Assembly: GCF_027912535.1 (NCBI RefSeq)
Contig: NZ_CP115465.1
Span: 2,894,001 to 2,958,000, forward strand
Direction of reading: 5' to 3'
Length of the DNA: 64,000 nucleotides
Origin: Brevundimonas sp. NIBR11
GTDB taxonomy: Bacteria > Pseudomonadota > Alphaproteobacteria > Caulobacterales > Caulobacteraceae
Both the position numbers and the translations under genes were made by a program. The notes under the pieces were generated by a model, which saw nothing but the letters and a program-made list of their open reading frames with translations, was not told the DNA's origin and did not search any database. This document shows, piece after piece, positions 27,020-35,909 of this stretch (its first letter is position 1; every line of letters starts with the position of its first letter).

Positions 27020-27199
27020 ATGACCGATACGCCTGAGACCGCCGCCGAAGCCCTGAAACGCGTCCTCGCGGCGAAGAAGGCGGGCGGAAAGCCCGGCGGA
27101 CCGGCGTTCAAGCCCGGTCAGCACCCGGAAAAGGCCGCCGCTCACAAGAGCGCGGCCATGGCCAAGCCTGCGTTCAGGAAGGCCTCGAAGCGGGGCTGA
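27020..27199 (+). CDS. Small basic Lys/Ala-rich protein
   Basis: The 59-residue protein starts MTDTPETAAEALKRVLAAKK and is then low-complexity Lys/Gly/Pro/Ala (GGKPGGPAFKPGQHPEKAA). No family was recognised. It follows parB by 24 bp on the same strand and could be read from the same mRNA. The composition suggests a disordered, possibly nucleic-acid-binding protein. A chance frame cannot be excluded, but the codon choice looks coding-like. Confidence 0.55.
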   Translation: MTDTPETAAEALKRVLAAKKAGGKPGGPAFKPGQHPEKAAAHKSAAMAKPAFRKASKRG

Positions 27200-27301
27200 T
27201 CGGCGGTGAATGCCGGTCGATCTGCACACCGACTAGTTCGTGGTGATTTCGCAATGACTGCGGAAAGCTGGTGATTTCGATCAATCCGGCTATGCCAATC
27301 T

Positions 27302-27317
27302 GTGCAGAAAACTGCAC
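27302..27317. terminator. Hairpin between convergent genes
   Basis: A perfect 6-bp stem (GTGCAG with CTGCAC) with an AAAA loop lies between the small basic gene and the convergent holA. There is no T-run on either strand, so termination here would be inefficient or Rho-assisted. Two 11-bp direct repeats TGGTGATTTCG (27241-27251 and 27269-27279) lie just upstream. Confidence 0.35.
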
Positions 27318-27336
27318 TTGGTCGAGTTCGGCTAGT

Positions 27337-28389
27337 TTACAGCCCTAACCGTCGGGCGCGAGCCGCGATCTCGAGCAGAAGGCGCTCCGCGATCAGGTGT
27401 TCGGGCATGCCCGTGGTCTTGGTCGCGACATCGGCCATGTTGACGCTGTCCTGGACGACGTCGAGCTCTTCGAGACGCCAGGCGCGGGCCTGACGAAGCA
27501 TCTCGTTCTCCTGTTTCCAGAAGACGCCAGCGGCCTTGGCGGCCTCCTTGGCCCCCGCGCCATTAGCCTGCAGCACATTGATGCGGCGGAGCTTGCCGAG
27601 GTGGATGGAGGCGGAGCGGACGGCCATGACGGCGCTCTCGCCCTCCGCCAAGGCGCGGCGCAGGCCGCCTTGCGCCGGGGCGGCCCGGCCGCCGAAGGCT
27701 TGCAAGGCAGCGTCCGACAGGGAGGCGTCGGCCTCGACCCCGAGGTGGGCCTCCAGCTCCTCGACATCGATGGTTCGGCCCGAGCCGGGGCCGACGTAGA
27801 GAGCGAGGCGCTCGATCTCCTGACGCATCAGGCCGCGTTCGCGGGGCAGGCGGGCGACGAAGGCCTGAAGGGCATCGGTGGTCAGGCCCACCTTGTCCTC
27901 CGCCAGGGCCTCGCGGGTCATGCGCGCGATGTCGCCGGCCTCGTCCTCGTAGCAGGCGATGCCGACGGAGCCCCTGCCGGCCTCGGCGGCCTTTCTGAGG
28001 GCGGAGTCGCGGCCCAGCGCTCCGGCCTCGACCACCAGCATGCAGTCGGGGTTGAACAGGCCCTCGGCGTGGGTCTTCAACGCCCCGGCCAGCATCTTGT
28101 CGACGGAGGCCTTGTCGCCGCCCAGACGGACGCGGACCAGGCGCCGGCCGCCGATCATGGACAGCGCCGTCAGGGCCTCTTCCAGCCTGGCTTCGTCGCC
28201 GTCGATGTCGGAGTCGGTCAGGAGGGTGACGTTGAACGGGTCATTCAGGTCGGGAGTGATGGCCTTGCACAGGATCTCGGCGCGCTCGGCGACGCCGGAG
28301 CGGTCCTTGCCGTGGATGACGGCGGCGCGGATTCCGGCGTCGGGCTTCGCCAGGAAGCGGTCCACCTCGGGCCGCTTGGCGAGAATCAT
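27337..28389 (-). CDS. holA: DNA polymerase III delta subunit
   Basis: The 350-residue clamp-loader subunit begins MILAKRPEVDRFLAKP. It has RAAVIHGKDRSGVAERAEIL (degenerate P-loop of the delta family), LVRVRLGGDK, and a C-terminal helical domain (IHLGKLRRINVLQANG). Delta opens the beta sliding clamp. The start at 28389 overlaps the lptE stop by 4 bp; the frame continues upstream through lptE but is not protein-like there. Confidence 0.9.
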   Translation of the reverse strand: MILAKRPEVDRFLAKPDAGIRAAVIHGKDRSGVAERAEILCKAITPDLNDPFNVTLLTDSDIDGDEARLEEALTALSMIGGRRLVRVRLGGDKASVDKMLAGALKTHAEGLFNPDCMLVVEAGALGRDSALRKAAEAGRGSVGIACYEDEAGDIARMTREALAEDKVGLTTDALQAFVARLPRERGLMRQEIERLALYVGPGSGRTIDVEELEAHLGVEADASLSDAALQAFGGRAAPAQGGLRRALAEGESAVMAVRSASIHLGKLRRINVLQANGAGAKEAAKAAGVFWKQENEMLRQARAWRLEELDVVQDSVNMADVATKTTGMPEHLIAERLLLEIAARARRLGL

Positions 28390-28868
28390 TGGGTGGACAG
28401 GGCCCGCATCAGATCCATCCGGATCAGCCGGGCCAGTTCGGCGGCGGCGCGGTCCTCGCCGTCCTGCTGGGCCGCGATGGCGGCATAGGGCTGGTCGGCG
28501 GCGGCGTAGGTGGTGGTGACGGCTTCCCGGCCGGTCAGGGGCGCGCCGCCAGACACCGGCGTCAGGGTCCATTCGCCGCGCACGGTCAGCTCATAGCGGG
28601 TAGCCGTGTCGTCGATCCGGCGGCCCAGCGGGCGGCGGTTCTGCTCCACGGTCGTTTCGAGCCGGTAGAGAGGCGCGGCCGAACGATCCCAGCCCAGGGC
28701 GTCCTCCAGCTGCTCGCGCAGCCGGTAGCCGAGGCGGTCGTCCTGGGTCGTTACGGAAATCCGCGTCAGGGCCGGAGACCCGCCCGCATCGCCATACAGC
28801 GGCGTGAACCCGCACCCCGCGAGAAGCAGGGAGGCGGCCGCAAGGGCTGACAGCGCGCGGGCCGACAT
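28386..28868 (-). CDS. lptE: LPS-assembly lipoprotein LptE
   Basis: The 160-residue lipoprotein has lipobox LLLAGC (Cys19) followed by GFTPLYGDAG, which is the usual LptE N-terminus. LptE plugs the LptD barrel and helps insert LPS in the outer leaflet. It lies between leuS and holA, the order usual for lptE-holA in proteobacteria, with 4-bp overlap to holA and no gap after leuS. Confidence 0.88.
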   Translation of the reverse strand: MSARALSALAAASLLLAGCGFTPLYGDAGGSPALTRISVTTQDDRLGYRLREQLEDALGWDRSAAPLYRLETTVEQNRRPLGRRIDDTATRYELTVRGEWTLTPVSGGAPLTGREAVTTTYAAADQPYAAIAAQQDGEDRAAAELARLIRMDLMRALSTQ

Positions 28869-31499
28869 TTAGCCGGCCACCAGGTTGACGATGCGGTCGG
28901 GCACGACGATCACCTTGCGGATCGATTGCGAGTTGGCGTCCAGATAGGCCACAACGGCGGGGTTGGCGAGCGCCTCGGCCTCAACGGCCTTGGCGTCCGC
29001 CCCGCGCGGCATCGTGATCTCGCCGCGGCGCTTGCCGTTGATCTGTATGGGCAGGACGACCTCGTCGTCGGCAGCCAGGGACGGGTCGTAGACGGGCCAG
29101 GGGGCGTCGAGCACCATTCCAGCCTCGCCGATCCGGCTCCAGCCTTCCTCGGCGACGTGGGGAGTGAACGGCGCGACCAGACGGGCCAGGGCCGAGAGGG
29201 CTTCCTTGCGCGCCGCACCGGACGCGCCCCCGAAATCGCGCAGGGTCGCGACGAAGGCGTAGAGCTTGGCGATGGCGGAGTTGAAGCGGAAGCCTTCGAC
29301 GCCCTCGGACACGGCCTTGATGGCCTTGTGCGTCTCCTTCAGCAGGGCGGCGTCGCGCGCCGGATCGCCGGCGGCGGCGGCGTCATGGCTGTCGAACAGG
29401 GTCCAGACCCGCTGGACGAAGCGGCTGGCGCCCTCGACCCCGCCGGGGGTCCACTGGACGTCGCGCTCGGGCGGTGAGTCGGACAGGACGAACAGGCGGC
29501 CGGCGTCCACGCCATGCGTCTCCAGGATTTCCTGAGGGGCGACGACGTTTTTCTTGGACTTCGACATCTTCTCGACGTCGCCGACGATGACGGGCTGGCC
29601 CAGTTCGATGTCGACCCATTTCCCGTCGCGCTTCTCCACCTGATCGGGGGCCAGCCAGTTTCCGTTCTGGGACTTGTAGGTCTCGTGGACGACCATCCCT
29701 TGCGTGAACAGGCCGGCGAAGGGCTCCTTCACCGACAGCATGCCGGCGTCGGACAGGGCGCGCGTGATGAAACGGGCGTAGAGCAGGTGAAGCACCGCGT
29801 GCTCGACCCCGCCGATATACTGATCGACCGCCAGCCAGCGGTCGGCCGCGTCCTTGTTGATCGGGGCGTCGGCGTTGGGATCGGTGAAGCGGGCGAAGTA
29901 CCAGCTGGAATCGACGAAGGTGTCCAGGGTGTCGGTCTCACGCACCGCATCCGCGCCGCAGGACGGGCATTTGACGTGCTTCCACGTCGGGTGCCGGTCT
30001 AGAGGATTGCCGGGCACGTCGAAGGTCACGTCGTCGGGCAGGATGACCGGCAGCTGATCGGCCGGGACCTCGACGACGCCGCAGGACGCGCAGTGGACGA
30101 TGGGGATGGGGCAGCCCCAGTAACGCTGGCGCGACACGCCCCAGTCGCGCAGGCGGTAGATGGTCGCGCCCTTGCCCTGGCCCAGGGCCTCGATCTTCGC
30201 GATGGCGGCAGCCTTGGCGGCCTCGACGTCCATGCCGTCCAGGAAGCGGGAGTTGAAGATCCGGCCAGGACCCGTATAGGCCTCGTTACCGACCTCGATG
30301 GTGTCGGCGTCGTCCGGTTTCACCACCGGGGTGACCGGCAGATCGTATTTGCGGGCGAAATCCAGATCGCGCTGGTCGTGTGCAGGGCAGCCGAAGATGG
30401 CGCCGGAGCCATAGGTCGAGAGCACGAAGTTCGCCGACCAGACCGGCAGGGTCTGGGCCGGGTCGAACGGATGCTGGACGCGGACGCCCAGATCGACGCC
30501 GAGTTTCTCGGCCTTCTCGATGTCGGCTTCGCTGGTGCCCGTCTGGGCGCAGATCTTGATGAAGTCGGCGACGTCCGGGCGGTGCTCGGCGATGGCCTTG
30601 GTCAGGGGATGGTCGGGGGCTAGGGCGATGAAGCTGGCGCCGAACAGGGTGTCCGGGCGGGTGGTGTAGACCTCAATCGGATCGTGGGCGTGGTTCGGCC
30701 CGTCGGCGGGACCTCCCGCCAGAGCCTCCGGAACCTCGACGACGTCCCACCACAGGGTCGCGCCCTTGGACTTGCCGATCCAGTTCTCCTGCATCAGCCG
30801 GACCTTGTCGGGCCAGCGGCCTTCCAGCGTCTGCAGCCCATCGATCAGGTCGTCGGCATAGTCGGTGATGCGCAGGAACCACTGGTTCAGCTTGCGTTTC
30901 TCGACCAGGGCCCCCGAGCGCCAGCCGCGGCCGTCGATGACCTGTTCGTTGGCCAGGACGGTGTTGTCGACCGGGTCCCAGTTCACGACGCCGTCCCTGC
31001 GATAGACCAGGCCGCGCCGATACAGCTCCAGGAACCAGGCCTGTTGCTTGCCGTAGTATTCGGGGTCGCAGGTGGCGAACTCTCGCGACCAGTCCAGCGA
31101 CAGGCCCAAGAGCTTCAGCTGGGCGCGCATGTTCGCGATGTTGTCGTAGGTCCAGCCCTTGGGGTGGATGCCCCGCTCCATGGCGGCGTTCTCGGCGGGC
31201 ATGCCGAAGGCGTCCCAGCCCATGGGGTGCAGGACGTCATAGCCCTGGGCCCGCTTGTGACGCGCGACCACGTCGCCCATCACATAGTTGCGGGCGTGAC
31301 CCATGTGGATGTTCCCCGACGGATAGGGAAACATTTCAAGGACATAGTATTTCTTGCGGCCCGTATCCTTCGTCACGAAGGCGTTCGCGTCGGCCCAGCG
31401 CGCTTGCTGGCGCGGTTCGGCGGTCTTGGGATCGTAGCGGGTCGGAGAGGCGGACACGGGAATCTCTGAGGGCGAGGGGGCGAAGTCCCCCGCGCTCAA
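28869..31499 (-). CDS. leuS: Leucyl-tRNA synthetase
   Basis: The 876-residue class I synthetase has the HIGH motif as HMGH ([14 protein letters not shown]), KMSKS in [10 protein letters not shown], a CP1 editing domain in the middle and a C-terminal anticodon-arm region ([13 protein letters not shown]). It charges tRNA-Leu and edits mischarged product. The start at 31499 adds about 15 residues before the conserved [16 protein letters not shown] segment; an internal GTG or ATG is possible. The stop directly abuts the lptE start. Confidence 0.95.
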   Translation of the reverse strand: MSAGDFAPSPSEIPVSASPTRYDPKTAEPRQQARWADANAFVTKDTGRKKYYVLEMFPYPSGNIHMGHARNYVMGDVVARHKRAQGYDVLHPMGWDAFGMPAENAAMERGIHPKGWTYDNIANMRAQLKLLGLSLDWSREFATCDPEYYGKQQAWFLELYRRGLVYRRDGVVNWDPVDNTVLANEQVIDGRGWRSGALVEKRKLNQWFLRITDYADDLIDGLQTLEGRWPDKVRLMQENWIGKSKGATLWWDVVEVPEALAGGPADGPNHAHDPIEVYTTRPDTLFGASFIALAPDHPLTKAIAEHRPDVADFIKICAQTGTSEADIEKAEKLGVDLGVRVQHPFDPAQTLPVWSANFVLSTYGSGAIFGCPAHDQRDLDFARKYDLPVTPVVKPDDADTIEVGNEAYTGPGRIFNSRFLDGMDVEAAKAAAIAKIEALGQGKGATIYRLRDWGVSRQRYWGCPIPIVHCASCGVVEVPADQLPVILPDDVTFDVPGNPLDRHPTWKHVKCPSCGADAVRETDTLDTFVDSSWYFARFTDPNADAPINKDAADRWLAVDQYIGGVEHAVLHLLYARFITRALSDAGMLSVKEPFAGLFTQGMVVHETYKSQNGNWLAPDQVEKRDGKWVDIELGQPVIVGDVEKMSKSKKNVVAPQEILETHGVDAGRLFVLSDSPPERDVQWTPGGVEGASRFVQRVWTLFDSHDAAAAGDPARDAALLKETHKAIKAVSEGVEGFRFNSAIAKLYAFVATLRDFGGASGAARKEALSALARLVAPFTPHVAEEGWSRIGEAGMVLDAPWPVYDPSLAADDEVVLPIQINGKRRGEITMPRGADAKAVEAEALANPAVVAYLDANSQSIRKVIVVPDRIVNLVAG

Positions 31500-31539
31500 C
31501 TAGCCCGAAGGGCGATAGCGCCCAAAAGAAAAGTCGGTT

Positions 31540-31995
31540 TTAGCCGGCGTTCGAAAGGTTGAGCTGGCGCGCCTTGGTCAGGATCGCGTTTTCCAGATCG
31601 GCTTCCGTCTGGGCGGCGACCGGGGAGGCGGTCCACTCGCCGCCGGCGTTCTTGACTTCCTTGGTCACAGTGACGTTCAGGGCGTCGGCGCGCAGGCGCG
31701 TGTCGAGGATGAAGACGGTCGCCTTGAAACGCTCGTTCGGCGTCTGTGGGTTGACATACCAGTCGTAGTTCACGACGCCGCCCCACGGATCGGCGGTCAG
31801 AAGCGGCATGAAGGAGAGGGTGTCGAGGGTAGCGCGCCACAGATAGGCGTTCACGCCGATGCCCGTCTGGGCCGCCGTGGCGCGCGGGGTCGAGCTTCCG
31901 CCCACGAAGGGCAGGCCGCCGCAGGCGGAGAGGAGCAGACCGCCGGAAGCCACCAGCGCGGTCGCCAGGACCGCCTTGCCGCGTACAAAACCCAT
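31540..31995 (-). CDS. DUF3576-type lipoprotein
   Basis: The 151-residue lipoprotein has a signal peptide with lipobox LLLSAC (Cys25), then GIGVNAYLWRATLDTLSFMP and a second part with alternating hydrophobic strands. It resembles the alphaproteobacterial DUF3576 family, whose function is not known; its partnership with leuS-lptE-holA points to the envelope. The start at 31995 is chosen because GGGAGAC lies upstream and the signal peptide then has normal length; the frame runs on to 32034. Confidence 0.82.
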   Translation of the reverse strand: MGFVRGKAVLATALVASGGLLLSACGGLPFVGGSSTPRATAAQTGIGVNAYLWRATLDTLSFMPLLTADPWGGVVNYDWYVNPQTPNERFKATVFILDTRLRADALNVTVTKEVKNAGGEWTASPVAAQTEADLENAILTKARQLNLSNAG

Positions 31996-32374
31996 CGAAC
32001 GTCGTCTCCCTCGGGTGCCGACCCGCCGTATCAATGACGACGGGCGCGCTGGCCCACGCGGTCCTCGACCGCTTCACCAAGCGCGGCTCTATAACACGCC
32101 CAAAAGGGGCGATGACAAGGCAATCCACGGCTGGGGCCGTCCGTATGCGGCGGGTCTGCGTCCAGCGGGTGAATCTCCTGCCCCGAGAACACCTTCCGGC
32201 CGCCTTCCCGTGACGCTTGCGCCACAGGCGTGCGCCAGAGTCGGCGGAACCGGGTTCGATCGGCCTCGTTGCGTTGACCGGGCGGTCCACCGGTGTCTAA
32301 TCGGCGGGTCCTTGGTCGAAAGACCGGGTTCAGAATGAAGGGCCGGCGAGAAACGTCGGGTCAAAGGGTTGGAA
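31996..32374. other. Divergent intergenic region, DUF3576 gene and NtrZ-like gene
   Basis: I see no gene in this 379-bp gap. It must carry the leftward promoter of the DUF3576-leuS-lptE-holA operon and a rightward promoter for the NtrZ-like gene, for which a candidate is given at 32274-32301. Confidence 0.4.
32274..32301 (+). promoter_or_regulatory. Promoter candidate for the NtrZ-like gene
   Basis: TTGACC (32274-32279), a 16-bp spacer and TCTAAT (32296-32301) resemble a housekeeping promoter, with 5 of 6 matches in each element. The predicted leader is about 65-70 nt. Confidence 0.5.
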
Positions 32375-32767
32375 ATGCGTCTGTCGGCGATCATCGCTGG
32401 GTCTCTCGGTCTCGTCGCCCTGGTGGGCGTCGCGGGCGAAGCGTCCGCGCAATCCCGCTCGCGCGCCCCGGCCGTCACCCTGGCCGAAGCCTCGAACGCC
32501 CAGCGTTCCGCCGCCCCCGCGCCCCGTCGCGGCCTACGTTGGAACGAGAATGGGCGCTGGGGTCTGGATTTCAACCTGAACCAGCCTGTGGGCCGCGAAG
32601 CCGAATGGGGCGACGTGGAAGCCGGCGCCTACTATCGCCTGTCGCCGCGCCTGCGCGTCGGCGCCGCCGCCGGCCTGGCCACGCCCGAACAGGATCCGGC
32701 CCGCGCCCCGGAAACCGACCGCCGCGCCCAGCCGCGCGTCCGTCTGGAAACCCTCTTCCGATTCTAG
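32375..32767 (+). CDS. Exported NtrZ-like periplasmic protein
   Basis: The 130-residue protein has a Sec signal peptide (MRLSAIIAGSLGLVALVGVAGEASAQ). The mature part is a short beta-rich domain: GRWGLDFNLNQPVGREAEWG, then DVEAGAYYRLSPRLRVGAAAGLA, ending RVRLETLFRF like an outer-membrane-type beta-signal. It resembles the NtrZ family of Caulobacterales, periplasmic proteins that restrain the sensor kinase NtrY; I give this from memory of the family pattern. An in-frame TTG at 32369 is an alternative start. Confidence 0.65.
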   Translation: MRLSAIIAGSLGLVALVGVAGEASAQSRSRAPAVTLAEASNAQRSAAPAPRRGLRWNENGRWGLDFNLNQPVGREAEWGDVEAGAYYRLSPRLRVGAAAGLATPEQDPARAPETDRRAQPRVRLETLFRF

Positions 32768-33411
32768 GCTCCGAACGCCCCGGCGATCCCGCCGATGGCC
32801 GCCAGCCCGTACGCGCCCGAACCCTGCAGCGCGCGTGTGTTGGCGGCCGTGATCCCGCCGAGGGCGATGATACGCGCGTGTGCTGACGCTTCGGCCAGGG
32901 CCTTGATCCCGAGAGCCGCCTTGGACGCGGAGGCCCCGCCCGCCGGGAAGATCGGCGACAGCACCACTGCATCCAGATCGCGTACGGCTTTTGCGGCCTC
33001 CACCGAATGCACCGCTCCCGTCAGGATCCAGTCCGGCCGCCGTCCCGACAGGGCGTAAGCCGCCGACAGCGCCCGCTCCGGCAGATGCAGGCCGTCGGCG
33101 CCGACCCGGTCGGCCAGCTCCGCGTCCAACCCGATCAGCAGGGCCATGCCGCGCTCGCGCGTCACGGCCCTGAGCCGTTCGGCGGTTTCGAGGGCGTCTC
33201 CGGCGCCGAAGTGGCGATAGACCACGCCAGACCCCGCCGGCATCCGCGCCGCGATCTTCCACGGCCGGGGCGTCCGCTCCGGGTCGGTGAATAGCAGCAT
33301 CGGCGGCACGCGCGGCCGGTCGCCCGCGCTGACATTCGCCGCGCCGCGCGCTAGAGCCTGAGCTGTAGCCCACAGCCGGGCGCCGTCTTCCGCCGTTTCC
33401 GGAAACTCCAT
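32764..33411 (-). CDS. ThiE/TenI-fold protein, degenerate thiamine phosphate synthase
   Basis: The 215-residue TIM-barrel protein has ADGLHLPERAL, VVLSPIFPAGGASASKAALG and IIALGGITAANTRALQGSG, which match the ThiE/TenI superfamily. The canonical QLRxK substrate-binding strand reads VVYRHFGAG instead, and the HLGQ-D motif reads HLPER. So it may not make thiamine phosphate; TenI-like or unknown activity is possible. Its ATG (33409-33411) overlaps that of the divergent yggS gene inside one CCATGG. Its end overlaps the NtrZ-like gene by 4 bp. Confidence 0.7.
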   Translation of the reverse strand: MEFPETAEDGARLWATAQALARGAANVSAGDRPRVPPMLLFTDPERTPRPWKIAARMPAGSGVVYRHFGAGDALETAERLRAVTRERGMALLIGLDAELADRVGADGLHLPERALSAAYALSGRRPDWILTGAVHSVEAAKAVRDLDAVVLSPIFPAGGASASKAALGIKALAEASAHARIIALGGITAANTRALQGSGAYGLAAIGGIAGAFGA

Positions 33412-34129
33412 GGTCGCCTCTTCCCCCGCTTCGCCGCCGCCGTCCACCGATCAGGCCTTCGCCGAGCGGCTGGCCGCGATCCGTGCGCGGATGACTAAAG
33501 CCGCCCGGGCGGCCGGGCGCGACCCGGCGGCGGTCACCCTGACGGCCGTGTCCAAGACCCAGCCGCCCGAGCTGATCGACGCGGCCCTGGCCTCGGGCCT
33601 CAGGGTCTTCGGCGAGAACCGGGTGCAGGAGGCGCAAGGTCGCTGGGTCGACCGCCGGGCGGCGTCGCCCGATCTGGAGCTGCGCCTGATCGGCCCGCTC
33701 CAGTCCAACAAGGCCGAGGACGCCGTCGCCCTGTTTGACGTGATCGAGACCCTCGACCGGCCGAAGCTAATCGGCGCCTTGGCCTCCGCATCGCAGAAAA
33801 TCGGCCGCTCGCCCCGTCTGCTGGTGCAGGTCAACACCGGCGAGGAGGAGCAGAAGGCCGGAGTCGCTCCACGCGACGCCGACGCCCTGATCGCCGAGGC
33901 TCGGACGGCGGGGCTTGTCGTCGAGGGACTCATGGCCATTCCGCCGGCCGAAGAGGAGCCGATCCTGCATTTCGCCCTGCTGGCCCGGATCGCCGAACGC
34001 AATGACCTGAGCGTCCTCTCGATGGGGATGAGCGCCGATTACGAGCGGGCGACCCGGCTCGGCGCGACTCATGTCCGGATCGGATCGGCGTTGTTCGGGG
34101 AACGAAACCCCCCTCTCGCGGCCTCTTAG
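33410..34129 (+). CDS. yggS: YggS-type PLP homeostasis protein
   Basis: The 239-residue PLP-binding barrel protein has TAVSKTQP (the lysine binds PLP), FGENRVQEAQGRW, LRLIGPLQSNKAEDAV, LLVQVNTGEEEQKAG and LSMGMSADYERATRLGATHVRIGSALFG. YggS/PLPHP proteins buffer cellular PLP; no enzymatic reaction is known. The ATG at 33410 shares CCATGG with the start of the ThiE-like gene. If both are right there is no room for a normal leader on either side, so one start may lie further in. Confidence 0.9.
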   Translation: MVASSPASPPPSTDQAFAERLAAIRARMTKAARAAGRDPAAVTLTAVSKTQPPELIDAALASGLRVFGENRVQEAQGRWVDRRAASPDLELRLIGPLQSNKAEDAVALFDVIETLDRPKLIGALASASQKIGRSPRLLVQVNTGEEEQKAGVAPRDADALIAEARTAGLVVEGLMAIPPAEEEPILHFALLARIAERNDLSVLSMGMSADYERATRLGATHVRIGSALFGERNPPLAAS

Positions 34130-34195
34130 GGCGGATTCCGCGTCAATTTCGCCTGCCGCCTTGGCGTTCGGGCCAAGCCTCGCCATTCTAGGACC

Positions 34196-34882
34196 ATGCC
34201 GACAGCCAAGACCCTTCTGATCATCGACGACGACGACGACCTGCGCGAAGCGCTGGCCGAGCAACTGGCGCTGCACGAGGAGTTCAAAACCGTCCAGGCC
34301 TCGACGGCGACCGAGGGCGTGCGTCTGGGTCGCGAAATTCGCGCCGACCTGATCCTTCTGGACGTCGATCTGCCCGACATGGACGGTCGCGAGGCCTGCC
34401 GGCTGCTGCGAAAGGATGGGGTCTCGACCCCCGTGATCATGCTGACGGCCCAGGATTCGGACGCCGACACGGTGCTGGGCCTCGACGCGGGCGCCAACGA
34501 CTACGTCACCAAGCCCTTCCGCTTTGCCGTCCTTCTGGCCCGCATCCGCGCCCACCTGCGCAGCCACGAACAGTCCGAGGACGCCGTCTTCCAGATCGGC
34601 CCCTATTCCTTCCGCCCCGCCGGCAAGGTCCTGATCGACCCGAAGGGCAAGAAGGTCCGGCTGACGGAGAAGGAAACCAACATCCTCAAATACCTCTATC
34701 GCGCCGGGGCCAAGCCGGTGTCGCGCGAGGAGCTGCTGACCGAGGTCTGGGGCTACAACGCGGGGGTCACGACCCATACGCTGGAGACCCACATCTATCG
34801 CCTGCGCCAGAAGATCGAGCCAGAACCCGGCCAGGCGCGGCTGCTGCTAACGGACGCGGGCGGGTACCGGCTGCAGCCGTAG
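34196..34882 (+). CDS. cenR: OmpR-family response regulator, CenR-like
   Basis: The 228-residue protein has a receiver with acidic pocket IIDDDDD, phospho-acceptor Asp56 (LLDVDLPDMDG), switch Thr in MLTAQDSDAD and Lys in DYVTKPF. A winged-helix DNA-binding domain follows (VRLTEKETNILKYLYR; THTLETHIYRLRQKIEPEPG). The close fit to CenR of C. crescentus, the essential envelope regulator of the CenK-CenR pair, is from memory of that protein. No kinase gene is adjacent, as in C. crescentus. Confidence 0.82.
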   Translation: MPTAKTLLIIDDDDDLREALAEQLALHEEFKTVQASTATEGVRLGREIRADLILLDVDLPDMDGREACRLLRKDGVSTPVIMLTAQDSDADTVLGLDAGANDYVTKPFRFAVLLARIRAHLRSHEQSEDAVFQIGPYSFRPAGKVLIDPKGKKVRLTEKETNILKYLYRAGAKPVSREELLTEVWGYNAGVTTHTLETHIYRLRQKIEPEPGQARLLLTDAGGYRLQP

Positions 34883-34885
34883 GCC

Positions 34886-35680
34886 TCAGACGTCCAGATC
34901 GACCGTGATTGGGCAATGGTCGCTGGGCTGCTCCCAGGCGCGGACCGGTTCGTGGATGGTCGCCGTGCCGGGAATCACCGACGGCGTCAGGCCTTCGGAG
35001 GTCCAGATGTGGTCGAGACGCAGGCCCCGGGCGGACTTGCGGAAGTCCTGGGCGCGGTAGCTCCACCAGGAGGCCAGCTTCTGGGGCTCGGGATAGGCCT
35101 CGCGGACCACGTCGTGGAAGCCGCCGGCGGCCTGCATCCCGTTCAGGGTCTCGACCTCCAGCGGGGTGTGGCTGACGATCTTGGACATATATCGGTGGTT
35201 CCAGACGTCGAACTCAGACGGGGCGATGTTGAAGTCGCCGCACATCAACAGCTTCTCCGACCGGTCGAGCTCACCGACGATGCGCGTCAGCTGTTCGTAG
35301 AAATCCATCTTGTGATCGAATTTCGGGTTGAGTTCACGGTCCGGAACGTCGCCCCCGGCCGGGATGTAGAAATTCTGGATGTCGATCCCGGCGATCCGCG
35401 CCGAAACGCAGCGGGCGTGACCCAGCTTGCAGGCGTTGAAGGTGTCGGACGGTTCGATCGGCAGGCGAGACGCGATCGCCACCCCGTGCCAGCCTTTCTG
35501 GCCCGCGATCTTCATGTGCGGCAGGCCCATGTCGATGAAGGCGTTCCTGGGGAACTGGTCCTCCAGGCATTTGATCTCCTGCAGGCAGAGGACGTCGACC
35601 TTCGCCTCCGAGACGAAGCGTGCGACCTGTTCGATGCGCAGGCGCACTGAGTTGATGTTCCAGGTGGCCACGCGAAGCAT
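34886..35680 (-). CDS. xthA: Exodeoxyribonuclease III / AP endonuclease
   Basis: The 264-residue member of the ExoIII family has VATWNINSVRLR, CLQEIKC (metal-binding Glu), KGWHGVAIASR, LMCGDFNIAPSEFDVWN and the catalytic PSDHCPITVDLD. It cuts DNA at abasic sites and removes 3' blocking groups. It faces cenR with a 3-bp gap between stops. A terminator stands just upstream, so it has its own promoter or read-through control. Confidence 0.94.
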   Translation of the reverse strand: MLRVATWNINSVRLRIEQVARFVSEAKVDVLCLQEIKCLEDQFPRNAFIDMGLPHMKIAGQKGWHGVAIASRLPIEPSDTFNACKLGHARCVSARIAGIDIQNFYIPAGGDVPDRELNPKFDHKMDFYEQLTRIVGELDRSEKLLMCGDFNIAPSEFDVWNHRYMSKIVSHTPLEVETLNGMQAAGGFHDVVREAYPEPQKLASWWSYRAQDFRKSARGLRLDHIWTSEGLTPSVIPGTATIHEPVRAWEQPSDHCPITVDLDV

Positions 35681-35708
35681 GAGTGCTCGTCTAGCCTATC
35701 TCCACCCA

Positions 35709-35740
35709 CAAAAAACCCCCGGCGCGGGCGCGCCGGGGGT
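35709..35740 (-). terminator. Strong intrinsic terminator upstream of xthA
   Basis: A 10-bp perfect stem (35715-35724 and 35731-35740, ACCCCCGGCG with its complement) is followed on the minus strand by TTTTTTGTGGG. It ends 28 bp before the xthA ATG, so it terminates a transcript that comes from the lolA side. Confidence 0.85.
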
Positions 35741-35814
35741 AAGGCTTGGTTTCTCTCTCGCCGCCATCGGGAGGGGATGAGGTCCGAAGGCGATCGGACG
35801 GCCGCCGCCGTCCT
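35709..35814 (-). ncRNA. Candidate small RNA between lolA and xthA
   Basis: A transcript of about 105 nt ending at the strong terminator is possible. A TTGACT element (35849-35844, minus strand) lies 17 bp before a weak -10-like CACTTT. The body would have a GC-rich hairpin (GGACGGCGGCGGCCGTCC) and an open pyrimidine-rich CCUCAUCCCCUCCC stretch that could pair with ribosome-binding sites. It may instead be just the lolA 3' UTR. Confidence 0.3.
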
Positions 35815-35909
35815 GTGCCCAAAGTGTCACGCCGATTGGAAATAGTCAAACCAGCGATTGGCGTGATTGCCTGTGTTGTTCCGAACACGGTTGATGAAAT
35901 GTGAACCCG

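Noticed and set aside
32251..32270. A tRNA-like GGTTCGATC stretch in the gap before the NtrZ-like gene.
   Set aside because: No acceptor stem or anticodon arm can be formed around it; no tRNA was found anywhere in the window.
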